This document shows, in pieces, positions 34,737 to 44,344 of a stretch of DNA of 64,000 nucleotides; within the stretch, counting starts at the first letter, position 1; each line of letters starts with the position of its first letter. Source of the DNA: Naganishia liquefaciens (taxonomy: Eukaryota > Basidiomycota > Tremellomycetes > Filobasidiales > Filobasidiaceae); contig BLZA01000002.1 in NCBI GenBank assembly GCA_013423385.1, positions 124,001 to 188,000 on the forward strand, written 5' to 3'. Below the pieces are notes generated by a model, which did not search any database, was not told where the DNA came from, and saw nothing but the letters and a program-made list of their open reading frames with translations. A program made the translations under genes and the position numbers.

Positions 34737-36781
34737 CTATACGATCGGCAGGCAGAGCCAGTTCTGGTCATTGGGACCCAGATGCAGGATATTCTGGCCA
34801 CCGAGATCAGCCTCGTTCCTATCAGTTTCTTCATTGTGCAGGAAAATGCCACATCCCTGACTATCACCGGTAGCGACTTCGAGGACAATCTTTCCGCCTG
34901 GACTGACGACCACCTGTGTCGGCCAGATCTCTACGAGCAGATCGTACTTTTGCTCCGGCTCGAGGTAGGCGACATCCTTGGATTCGTAGTCGCGACGCGG
35001 CAGCCATTCCCGGTGACGCGGGTCGGATTCGTTGATCGCACGCAGGGAAGCGCGAAGCCAGCCTTCAACAAGATCAATTTACGCTCAATTGGGCACAAGA
35101 TCACTCACCTTTTGCCAGAGGAACGGGGTCTCCCGCGGTACCAGTGTAGAAGATCTCCTTGCCTTCGGCATCCAAATGTCGAAGCGTGACGAACACGTCA
35201 AGATCCTTGGGTGCGGTGCCGTCAGCACGCTTGGCAACCGAGTAGACCAGGTTCGCAGTCGGGTGACCGGCAATCTCGGTCTCCTTGTCGAACGTGGCAG
35301 TGAACATGATCGGATCCGACTTGCCGAGCGCCTCGAGCTCGATCTTCTTTTCCTCCTTGGGCAATTCGGTGGCGAGGGAGAGATCTGGCTGCAGGTAGTA
35401 CTTGGTGTACTGCGTTCGCGCCAAGGGCCACTCCTTTTCGTCCCGGAAGGCGAACGTCTGTTCGTATTCCGTCTTGTTGAAGCCCGGGTTGCCCTTGCGC
35501 ACGAGCAAGCTGACGGCGGGAACCTTGACGTTTGGACCCTCGGTCCATCCCCTGCTGTCCTCGCCCTTTAGCCAGGCGTCGAGGAAGGATTTTTGGAGCT
35601 CGACAAAGTGCGGAAGGTAGAATGGCAAGTCGTGTCGGCCCGAAATGAACCACAGCCACTTGTTCTTGGTGCCGGCTTCGAGGTATCCGACGACATTGCC
35701 TCGCAAATGGAGCAGAATCCCACCGAGGTTGGCGACGCTAAGCACGGGGACGTCGATGTCTTCAAGCTTGTACACTCGGGAGGCGTGATACGGGTCGTCG
35801 AGGTATCTGTTGACCTTGTTGTCCTCTGTTTGATCCTTTCGCAACGCAACGAGCTCTTCCTTGGGAAGCGTACCTTCAAGGCATTCGGGGCCTGCAAAAT
35901 TATCAGACAAGGGCCTTTTCGAGCGGACGCACTACTCACCAACCGGAGGGCCGAATTGACCTGGACCGAAGCGCCTCGGTCGCTTGTCTGCGGTACCGTA
36001 CTGCATGGGTCCGACCTGGTTGTTCCACCAAAAGTTTACAAAGTTGTTTGATAGAATACCTCCGTGTCGGACTCGGTCTCGGTAATAGTCGGTCATGCCT
36101 GGAGAAAGCAAGGTCAGCCATTTCCCTGATGCCTGATTGTAGCGGCTGGGCTCACCTTCCCAGGGAAGAATACATGCCAGTCCCTTGGGCTTTCGCGCGG
36201 CGACTCGCCACTGGCTTCCACCGTAGTAGCTGTCGACGGATTAGCGTTGATGCGAGGTTGTCACGCATGCGGCCCGACTCACGAAATGCCCAACAAGCCG
36301 ACTTTGCCGCTCGACCACGGCTGCTCTGCGCACCACTCGATCACTTCCGCGAAATCGCTGCTCGTCTGATCGCTCATGGTATCCAGGAAGCCATAGCTCG
36401 AACCGAGACCCCGCTCATCAACACGGACAACAACGTAACCATGCCTGGTCCAGTATGTCGGTTCGGGCGTTTCCCAGGCGGAAAGTTCAGACTTTTGTTC
36501 GTCGGGGATCTCCTTGAACGAGTTGCCGTGAAAGTCGGCATAAGGGACGTCCTTTCCGTAGGGACCGTCTGTCGCAAGGGTGAGCTCGAGTTTGCGGGCC
36601 CTGAAGCAGACTTACAAGTCAAGATGACCGGGTACTTGCCCTCCTCTTTTGGCCTGTAAACGTTTCCTCGACAAAGACCTTGCCCATCTTTGAGCGGAAT
36701 GTCGACATTCTTCTCGAAAAGCAGGGTCGGAAGCTCCTTGACTTCGTGCAAGGCGTTGGGCTTGGGAAAGGGCAGCGGCAT
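34737..36781 (-). CDS. CocE/NonD-family alpha/beta hydrolase (X-Pro dipeptidyl-peptidase-like)
   Basis: Seven exons (36781-36616, 36568-36283, 36229-36156, 36098-35940, 35891-35109, 35062-34737 with phases that agree) encode 597 residues. The order is typical: a strand-rich start with YRPKEEGKYPVILT then YGPYGKDVPYAD, DERGLGSS, the nucleophile elbow GKVGLLGISYYGG spanning a splice, a helical cap (DYYRDRVRHGG), LWFISGRHDLPFY carrying the likely Asp/His region, and a C-terminal jelly-roll starting near DPIMFTATF. The family hydrolyses esters and amides such as cocaine or acyl-amino-acid esters; the natural substrate here is unknown. There is no signal peptide, so it is probably cytosolic. It is transcribed away from the adjacent FAD monooxygenase, suggesting shared control. 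Confidence 0.9.
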
Positions 36782-37270
36782 GGTGAATAGTATGTGGCTG
36801 TATCGCCAGCGATGACGGAAGGTCTCTCGGCGACTGACCTGATATATGAATGCATTGTCACGCTAGCGAAGACATATCCGGAGGCGAACGGGTGTGGTTG
36901 GTCATGGTGGATGCCGAGCTCTAAAGTCGAATAGTCGGTTGGGAGATGGCCAGCGGAGGACCCGGAGACGGGCTGCAGGGCAAACGCGTGACAGCAGCCC
37001 ACCATCGGAAGCAAAACACGAATGTCTCAGCGGTCGGACTCCTCGCGCACGGACTCCTCGGCTTCAAGGGAGGTGTTTCACCGCAATCTGATTATTGTTC
37101 GTGCGAATCCAGAGGATTGGTCACGCCGGTCCGTGTGAGCTCGCGCGGTCGAGTTCCACGCTGCAGAGCGCCCTCGTGCAAGGATGTAGGGTGGCAAGGT
37201 ATAAGTTGTAGACTAGTCATTGGCCGCATCACTTCACGCACTCTACCATCTCCCAACTTTATCACTCACA
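36782..37270. other. Divergent promoter between hydrolase and monooxygenase
   Basis: A 489-base interval shared by the two divergently transcribed metabolic genes. The monooxygenase side has a TATA-like element (listed separately). No open frame is supported. Confidence 0.5.
37200..37205 (+). promoter_or_regulatory. TATA-like element before the FAD monooxygenase gene
   Basis: TATAAG, about 70 bases upstream of the start codon. Position and sequence fit a TATA box with a short leader; function is inferred. Confidence 0.4.
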
Positions 37271-38785
37271 ATGCCCGTCGCTACCCAAGAAAAGCTCAAG
37301 ATCATCGTTGTTGGAGCAGGAATCTGCGGTCTAGCTTGCGGGGCTGCCTTGCGTGAGCATGCCGACGTCACTGTAAGTCTCTCGACACCGGATTATCGTA
37401 GGACACAAGCTCAGAGCGATTACCCTATCCTAGATTGTAGAATCCGTAGCCGAGATCAAGGAACTCGGCGCCGCTGTGCATCTCGCACCTAATGCTCATC
37501 GATTGATCCAGAACTGGGGCGGTGATCTCTACCAGTATGGCTCGGTACCTAACCGAGCCGTCAAAGAGTACACCAAGGACGGTCACGTCAAGTACAAGTG
37601 AGTGCTATGGCAGAGCGAATGCGAAAACTTGCTAAAGGTCTTGCAGCATCCCCGTTGATACCAAGGCGGAATTCGGTGTCGAGTGGATTCTCTGTCACCG
37701 GGTCGATGTGCAAGCAGAACTTCATCGACTGGCTACACGTCCAGACGGACCGGGCGAGCCATGCAAGGTCCTGCTCAACTCGCGCGTCGTCAGCTGTGAC
37801 CCAGAGCAAGGAAGCATCACGCTCAAAGACGGCACCACTATGACGGCCGACGCCATCATTGGTGCCGACGGTATTCGTTCAGCCGTAAGATCCGCTGTCA
37901 ACCCTGTGTTTTCGTCGTCGCCCTCGAGTCATTCCGCCTATCGATTCCTCGTGCCGATGGAAAAGATCAAGGCCCACCCCGATCTCGTCGAGCTGGGCGT
38001 GTGCGATTCATTGACCATGATCGACGGCATCGACAGGCGTATCATTGCATATCCATGCAGGAACAAGACGCTGCTGAATTTCGTCGTGTGTCTGCGTGAG
38101 TCGGGACAGGGCTCGGGATTTTCCTGGAAACGGAAGCTAACCGTCTCGCAGCCGACAGCGAGTTGAATGAGATTTCCGAGGAAAAGTGGTCGGCCAAGGG
38201 TGACCGTAATGCCCTGCTCAAGTCATTCGAATCCTTCCTGCCCGTGCACCAGAAGCTCCTCGCGTGAGTCCGTCCGCAAAAGCCATCAGCGACATCAGGC
38301 TGACTTTTTTGCCCAGCCAAGCAGAGGAGATTGGCCTTTGGCAACTCCGCGACCAGGAGCCCTTGAACCAATGGGCTAAAGGCCGCACCATCATCGTCGG
38401 CGACTCGGCGCACGCCATGCTGCCGCACCAAGGCCAGGGCGCCGCCGCGGCCATTGAAGACGCCGAAGCACTCGGTTACGTTCTGCGCAACGCGACGCGA
38501 GACCAGGTGCCGGAACTGCTGCAGAAAGTCTTCCGGCTGCGGTACCGACGTGCGACCATGGTCCAGCAGGCGAGTCGTGCGGCCGGGCTGGGCGACATGA
38601 TGAAGAAGAATTCCGGGTTTGAGGGTGGAGAGCTGCCGAAAGAGTTTTCCAACATGATGAAGTTTAGGCAGTTCAACATGGCGTACCTCGGTGCCGAGGA
38701 CTGGGAGAAGAACCACCAGGAGTGGGTCCTGCCGCAGAGCGCCGTCAGGGACGGGGTGTTGGTGGATAGCGCAGTGGCGGCTTAG
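37271..38785 (+). CDS. FAD-dependent aromatic monooxygenase (salicylate-hydroxylase-like)
   Basis: Five exons (37271-37372, 37434-37597, 37647-38095, 38152-38263, 38317-38785) encode 431 residues. The Rossmann FAD motif IIVVGAGICGLACGAAL is at residues 10-27. LGAAVHLAPNAHRLI follows the first splice. The DG motif ADAIIGADGIRSAVR lies mid-protein. The second FAD-binding GD motif IIVGDSAHAMLPHQGQG precedes AAIEDAEALG. These are the defining elements of the class A flavin hydroxylases (PHBH fold). They use NAD(P)H and O2 to hydroxylate phenolic or cyclic substrates. No membrane or targeting segment is seen. The partner hydrolase could release a phenolic acid that this enzyme hydroxylates; that link is inference. 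Confidence 0.93.
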
Positions 38786-39086
38786 GCTGGATGAGTTGTA
38801 TTTATAGCGTATAGTATATTGTGTGTTTCCTGCCAAGGCTGTTGAGAAATCAACATGGGTGACGCTCGTGCGCTCGCTCATGTGACTTGTCATTTCCGGA
38901 CTGCACCAGATTCCAGATACCAAGCCGGATCCAGTAGCCCGTCACGCATCCTGCAAGAAAAAAATGACATACAATCCGAATTCAAAAAGAAGACAACCGG
39001 AACCCGAGCAGAGACCGCAACAGAATCACAACTGGTAGACCTCACGACGTATCATACCCTCGCCCCCCCCCCCCCAGTACCTCGGC
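38786..39086. other. Convergent intergenic region with a cytosine run
   Basis: Between the 3' ends of the monooxygenase and the membrane protein. It holds a run of about 13 C at 39063-39075. No gene is seen. Confidence 0.5.
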
Positions 39087-40583
39087 TCAATACCTCGGCC
39101 CGGACCCGGCAAAATGCGTCGCGGCGGCATACGGCCCTTCCCCGCGCGTCGGCCTGCCCAGACTCGGCTCGCGAGCCAACCCGTGCGGTGCGTGAGAATG
39201 ATACCCGTCCGACACGTCGTCGCGGTACGATCCGTCGGGCTGATATGCGGAAGCATTCAAGGGCGATGCACCCGCGCCGGGGATGCCTGCTCCGCCGGCG
39301 CCAATGCCCGCAAACGTCGTTGGTCCGCGACGGAGCGTCGTGTATCCTTCATCGTTGTCGGCATTGTCCATGTCGTATGGTTCCTGATGATGCGGATACG
39401 ACGACGCGACTCCGGCGGTGAAATCATGACTCGGCACACCCGCCAACGCCGCGCCGCCCTCCATCCCGGCCAAATCATACTGCTGCGCATGCACGTGGTG
39501 GTCGTATACTTCATGGTCATCATTGTCGAGCTCGTCGACGAATTGCCGGCGCTGTCGATCCGCGGACGAGGTCGACCCGGCGCGGCCGTGGGTCTTTTCG
39601 TAGAATGCGTCGGGCGAGGTCGGCGAAAAGTCGAGGGGATTCATGCGGCCCTGAGCGCGGCAAAAGCAAAACAGGAATTGCGTCAGATCGGTATCCTTCA
39701 GAAGAACCCGTGGCGCGCGGGATGGGACACCCACATCGAATCGCCTCGAAGGCCTCAACTTCCACCGCCTGATAATCGTCCAGAGCGCAAACGCGCCCAC
39801 GGCGATACCTCCTACAACACACACGACAATAATCGCCGTCTTGGTTCCGGACGACATTCCGGTGGTTTCTCCCCCTGAACCAGCAGCGGCAGCACTGGCC
39901 GTGGCGGAGACGGACGCAGTCTTGATCGAGACGGACCCGGTCTTTGCGGCGCGGGTGGTTGCCGTGGGTGTGGTGAGGACGTCGGCGGGGTCTGTGACGG
40001 TGCTGCGAACGGTAGAGATGATTTGAGAGGCGCTGCTAATGGGCGTGCTGGAGAGAGGTGTGGAAGAAGTGGAATCGATGGTTGAGGAAGACGAATCCGA
40101 GGTCGAGGTCGAGGCGAGAATGGTGGATACGGTAGTCGATGTGACGATGATCGAGGCGCTCGAGGAGGATGTCACGGCGGCAGTGGGAACGGCAATCGAC
40201 GTGCTCGTCACCGATGCCACCACCGACGTCGCGCTCGACGCCACCCCGGAATCACTCGCAGAAGAAACCACTCGGCTCGAACTACTCGTCGGAACAGCCG
40301 CCGCACTACTGGTCACCACCGCATCACTGCTACTCGTCGTCTGTCGCTGCGCACCCCCAATCTCAATCGACGCCGTCGAATCGTGGTCCGTCTCATTGTA
40401 CGCCGCGCCCGCCCGCGGGACGACGACCATGTGCGGGGTGGTACGCGGATGATGATGCTGGTGTTGACGATGTCGTTGTACGAGTCTGTCGCGTGGACCG
40501 TGGGGGTTGGCGGCGTCAAAGAGGGTGGCGGTCGCTGTGGCGGATGCCAGAGCGAGGAGGGAGAGGTGCTTGAAGATGCGCAT
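39087..40583 (-). CDS. Mucin-like single-pass membrane protein (stress-sensor-like)
   Basis: Two exons (40583-39735, 39650-39087) encode 470 residues. A signal peptide (MRIFKHLSLLALASATATAT) is followed by about 200 residues very rich in Ser/Thr/Val/Ala, expected to be heavily O-mannosylated. Then comes one membrane span, with core TAIIVVCVVGGIAVGAFAL, and a basic stop-transfer (RRWKLRPSRR). The cytosolic tail is acidic, His/Gly/Tyr-rich with a DDHEVYDHHVHAQQYD segment. This architecture is shared by Mid2/Wsc cell-wall sensors and SKG6/Axl2-like proteins, but no conserved head domain is present, so only the type can be named. The start was placed at the ATG directly before the signal peptide; the longer open frame upstream has no initiation logic. 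Confidence 0.78.
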   Translation of the reverse strand: MRIFKHLSLLALASATATATLFDAANPHGPRDRLVQRHRQHQHHHPRTTPHMVVVPRAGAAYNETDHDSTASIEIGGAQRQTTSSSDAVVTSSAAAVPTSSSSRVVSSASDSGVASSATSVVASVTSTSIAVPTAAVTSSSSASIIVTSTTVSTILASTSTSDSSSSTIDSTSSTPLSSTPISSASQIISTVRSTVTDPADVLTTPTATTRAAKTGSVSIKTASVSATASAAAAGSGGETTGMSSGTKTAIIVVCVVGGIAVGAFALWTIIRRWKLRPSRRFDVGVPSRAPRVLLKDTDLTQFLFCFCRAQGRMNPLDFSPTSPDAFYEKTHGRAGSTSSADRQRRQFVDELDNDDHEVYDHHVHAQQYDLAGMEGGAALAGVPSHDFTAGVASSYPHHQEPYDMDNADNDEGYTTLRRGPTTFAGIGAGGAGIPGAGASPLNASAYQPDGSYRDDVSDGYHSHAPHGLAREPSLGRPTRGEGPYAAATHFAGSGPRY

Positions 40584-41143
40584 GGCGGGAGAGATGATCG
40601 GCGCAGCCGGGGAGAGTGTGGTTGTCCTTGTCGTGGACGTGATGGAATCCAAAATGAGAGTGGATGGATGGAAAGAGTGGATGCGGCTGATGCAAGCGGG
40701 AGGGCGTTCTAGACTGCCAGCAAGACGACGCACGCGGATCACCACGACGAACAAGGGCGCGCGCGTGTCAAAGGAGGAGAGCAGCTGCAGGGCTTGGATG
40801 CATTGTTGTGATTTCCCATGATTGCTTCCGCACGCGACGCGTCGACCGGCGGGATGACCCGACGCGCCGCAGGGCGGGTCATGGGAAAACAGTCGGTTTA
40901 GGATTCATCAGGTTCTCAATTCTAGCTCTCATTCTAGCCCTCATTCTAGCCTTCATTCTAGCGCCCATTATAGCCCCGCACCATGACGAATCCTCTCGAT
41001 CGACGATCCGAGACAGCGAGGGCCGGTATGCACCCACTTTTCTGTCTGTGGCGGTCACACGACCACTCGGCAGGCACATGGATAAATTACTGCAAGGGCT
41101 CCCTTCGAATTCGTTGGCATCACAAGCAAGGCAACATTACACC
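40584..41143. other. Divergent promoter region with a tandem repeat
   Basis: 560 bases between divergent starts of the mucin-like gene and the PAF-acetylhydrolase-like gene. It contains a 12-bp tandem repeat (40921-40980). Open frames crossing it on both strands are of low complexity and not supported. Confidence 0.45.
40921..40980. repeat. 12-bp tandem repeat, about five units
   Basis: Units of the form TCTAGCCCTCAT: four near-identical copies (40921-40968) and a fifth degenerate one (40969-40980). It sits about 160-220 bases before the next start codon, so it lies in promoter or leader. Confidence 0.85.
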
Positions 41144-43009
41144 ATGCCAACAATCCCCTCCATCATCTCGGGCTCGCTCCCGCACTCTTCCGGTCCATAT
41201 CCCGTCGGATATTTCACCATCGCCCACGCCCCCTTTCCTGCCCAAGGATTCGTCCTCGACAGTCCCACCATCGATACCCGCGCCCATGCCAATGCCCGCG
41301 TATATGGTGCACATGATCGTGGAACTGGGGGATGGGAGGAGGGACATGTACCGGCGTTGGGGTTGAGGAGGGTCGAGTATAGTGTTTGGTATCCCTGTGA
41401 GGCGCCCCAAGGGTGGTTTGGCAGGGATGCGTCACCGGGTGGCGTTGGATGGTTGCCGAGGTGCGTGGGACACCCTTTCTTTCTCGATGGTACCTCCTGC
41501 TGACGACCCCGACATTAGTCCTGTTTCCGACGTATTAGAAGGATATACCCGATTCATGAACGATTCGTCTTGGCTTCGCGCCGCATACCCATTCCTCCGC
41601 GGCTTGGGCGGACGGCTACGCGTACGTCCCTATTCATCTCAACATACTTTCTTTGCTCCCGCTCATACGAACGCCCTCCCAGATCCCCGTACACCCGGGC
41701 GCAAAGCCCCTCGAAAAAATAACCCCGCCCTCCGCAACCGCCTCCTCATCTCCCACCACCTCACCCCGCACCCCACCCCTCGTCATCTTCTCACACGGTC
41801 TCGCCGGCACCCATCTGACATATTCGCACGTCTGTAGATCACTCGCGTCCCGCGGGTACATCGTCCTCAGTATCAGTCACCAGGATGGGTCCGGGCCCTA
41901 TGCGAGTGTGCCGGGCGGCGCGTTGTGGGGCCAGGGGGGTGTCGTGAGGGAACGACAGAGGGAGGGGGCGTTGGGAGGAGATGATGAGGGGAAGGGGGTC
42001 GGGAAGATCGTGAGGGATCCGTCGGGCTTGCAACCTGGTTCGAAATCCGCCGAGACCGAGGATGTCTTCAAGCTCAGCTACTTGCGCCACAATGAACTCG
42101 AGTACGTTGCATCCTTTCCCTCTCCACCCCATGATAAAGACGTTCTCCTGACGTGCCTCTCAGCTGGTCACCCGATCCTCAACCCGACGTCATGACCCTT
42201 CGGTCCTTACAACTCGATATCCGCGTCCACGAACTATACGCAACTTACCGCTCATTCAAAACCCTCATTACATCATCCGCGACATCCCTCCCCGCAGGAC
42301 TACGCATCACCGCCGACTCGATCCACCACACATCTGCCGCGGCCGTGGAATGGCTCTCCGGGGTTTTCCCTCCGGGGAGCGTCGCGACGGACGAGGTGGA
42401 TCTCGTGGGGCATTCGTTTGGCGGCGGGACGATGTTGTGGGCGTTGGAAAGGGGAGTGCCGGAAGGAGAAGAGGCGTTACCGGTGCGTAAAGCCGTTGCA
42501 TTGGATCCTTGGTACGTCAACCTCTCCTCGAATTCCCTGGGCGCCCGCTCATCTCCCTTACTATGCATTTTTTTTTTTCAAGGGTCGACCCTTTACCGCT
42601 GCCCGCGCCCGTGGTGAAAACCCAAAAGGACGCCCCCGCCGTGCCCCTCCTCGCGATCAACAGTTCCCGCTTCACGCTCTGGTCCACCCACTTTACGCGC
42701 CTCAAGCGTCTTGTCCGGGCCGCCAACGGATCACTCGTCACCCTGCTCGGCGCCGGCCACGAAACTTTTTCCGATTTCCCGCTCCTGTGGGCGCCGACGG
42801 GTGCGTCGCTGGCGCTCATACGCGGGATTGATGACCTTGTCTATGCGTTTTTGAAGGGCGAGTTGAAGCAGTGTGAGAGGATCAGGGGGAGGGAGGTTGA
42901 TGGGGGAGTTGTCAGGACGACGACGATGCACAAGGGAAAGGAGACGGGCAAGGAGAGGATGGTGGGTGAGTGGGGGGATGTGGTGGTGCATGAGCTCGGA
43001 AGGGATTAG
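41144..43009 (+). CDS. Platelet-activating-factor acetylhydrolase-like lipase
   Basis: Five exons (41144-41460, 41519-41621, 41683-42101, 42164-42511, 42583-43009) encode 537 residues. Family marks of PAF-AH isoform II are EYSVWYPCE near residue 80, LVIFSHGLAGTHLTYSHVC (oxyanion region), HQDGSGPY, the nucleophile motif DLVGHSFGGGTM, ALDPWVDPLP carrying the acidic residue, and GAGHETFSDFPLL with the catalytic His. The enzymes remove short or oxidised acyl groups from phospholipids. No signal peptide is apparent, so it is probably intracellular. The fourth intron ends in a 10-T pyrimidine tract. An upstream in-frame extension is open, but the chosen ATG is the first that gives a typical start. 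Confidence 0.9.
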
Positions 43010-44344
43010 GAAAGGGCGCTCGAATTCTCGAGCGCCCTTGAAAAGGTACATGGGAATGCAGGATAGATGTCGGCGGTTCGAGTCATATCACATTCATGGC
43101 AGTGTTTGTAAGATGAACCCGGGAACTTGGTCGTATACGCCGAGTCGCCTGCTGTAACACTGTTATTTTATCTCGTCAACTTGTCCCTCCAGCGAGTATG
43201 GTCTGTAATTAGCGTCACCACTCAGTGAACATGAGCCGAGTGGGCAGTCCCAGGCCGACCTTCTCATACACCGGATACCAGCTCCAAACATCTGCAACGA
43301 ACAACGGTGAAAAGCAAAGGTGAATGTTGACGCTATTGTCCTCCACCAGCCTGAGCACTCGATCTTACACCTTCGTGGACATCTGTTGTCGAGCATGACA
43401 TGCATACGTTCCGCTTCTGCTTGTGCGCAGTGGAAATGTAATTTACGTTCCCATTGTAGAGATACGCGGGCTTCCCATGGGGTTCGCCGTTATCAAGGTC
43501 TTCGTAGGTGATGAACTCCAAGAGAGCGAATGTATAAGCCCCTTTGACAAGTACACCCAGTGTGTTTTGCATGGTGTTTTGCTGGGGAATGTAGGGAAAG
43601 TTGCCGGTAACAAAGCAATGGGCCATCATGAGGGCGACGTCTGGAGAGCATATGAGAGCTATTTCGCGTCGCCTCGTCGGCAAAGTGTTGCAATGCGAAA
43701 AACGTAGCTCTGCCGTATGCGAAGCTCTCTTGAGTATCATTGTAAAGCTCAGCTCGAGGTCTTTCAGACCGCGAGGGCATCTGTCGTCAAGGATTCGCCT
43801 TGCGCTCGAGTTGCAAAGGCCCATGACGCCCATACTCTGATAAGAATCCTAGCATGATTTGTGTCGAGTAGGTCAGTAGCATTGATAGCAAGAACAATGA
43901 AAAGGCAATCAACAAATAACGAAGAAGACAAGAACTCGTTCTTGAACAATGTCAGAACAATGCGTTGATGCACGTTGAGGATCGCCGTCTTTCACGCCGA
44001 AGGAAAGGAGAATTATGCCGATCGCCTTTTGACGGCGACCTGGGTCACCTTGTCAATCCAGTATCCATCGGAGCATGTTATCCTCCATGGTGAGCGAAGT
44101 TGAACGCTGTTCACTAAACTCCAGGGCTGTGCAACTGTAAAGGCGCGACCTCGACCTTTACCTCCTGTCTGGCGCATCAGGTGCGCGCCACCGCTCGGCG
44201 TAGCCATATAAACGCGACACAGAGGCTAGGCGCGGCCTTTCTGCTATACCCTTTCCCTTTCCAGTGATTGTGATCATCCACACGTACGTAGGCTTCTGAA
44301 GGACTCTGCGTCTCGCTGATCCGCGTCACAGTATTGCAATCAAT
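43010..44344. other. Intergenic, 1.3 kb, with an undecided open frame
   Basis: The minus-strand frame 43333-43833 (166 codons) has protein-like composition, including FVTGNFPYIPQQNTMQNTLG and ALLEFITYEDLDNGEP. A plus-strand frame over nearly the same bases is also open, and neither resembles a known family, so I do not call a gene. A GGTTCGAGTC at about 43073 resembles a tRNA B box but cannot be folded. Confidence 0.35.
44207..44212 (+). promoter_or_regulatory. TATA box before the 1095-aa protein gene
   Basis: TATAAA in the context CCATATAAACGCG, 133 bases upstream of the start codon. Confidence 0.4.

Noticed and set aside
34572-35189. 205-codon plus-strand frame
   Set aside because: It runs antisense through the last two exons of the CocE-type hydrolase and lacks its own features.
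39063-39075. Run of about 13 cytosines
   Set aside because: A simple homopolymer in a convergent 3' region; its length may also be affected by sequencing error.
43065-43095. GGTTCGAGTC resembling a tRNA B box
   Set aside because: Flanking bases do not pair as a T stem and no cloverleaf could be drawn.
43333-43833. 166-codon minus-strand frame with protein-like composition
   Set aside because: A competing plus-strand frame covers the same bases and no family or splice support exists; left as undecided rather than called.
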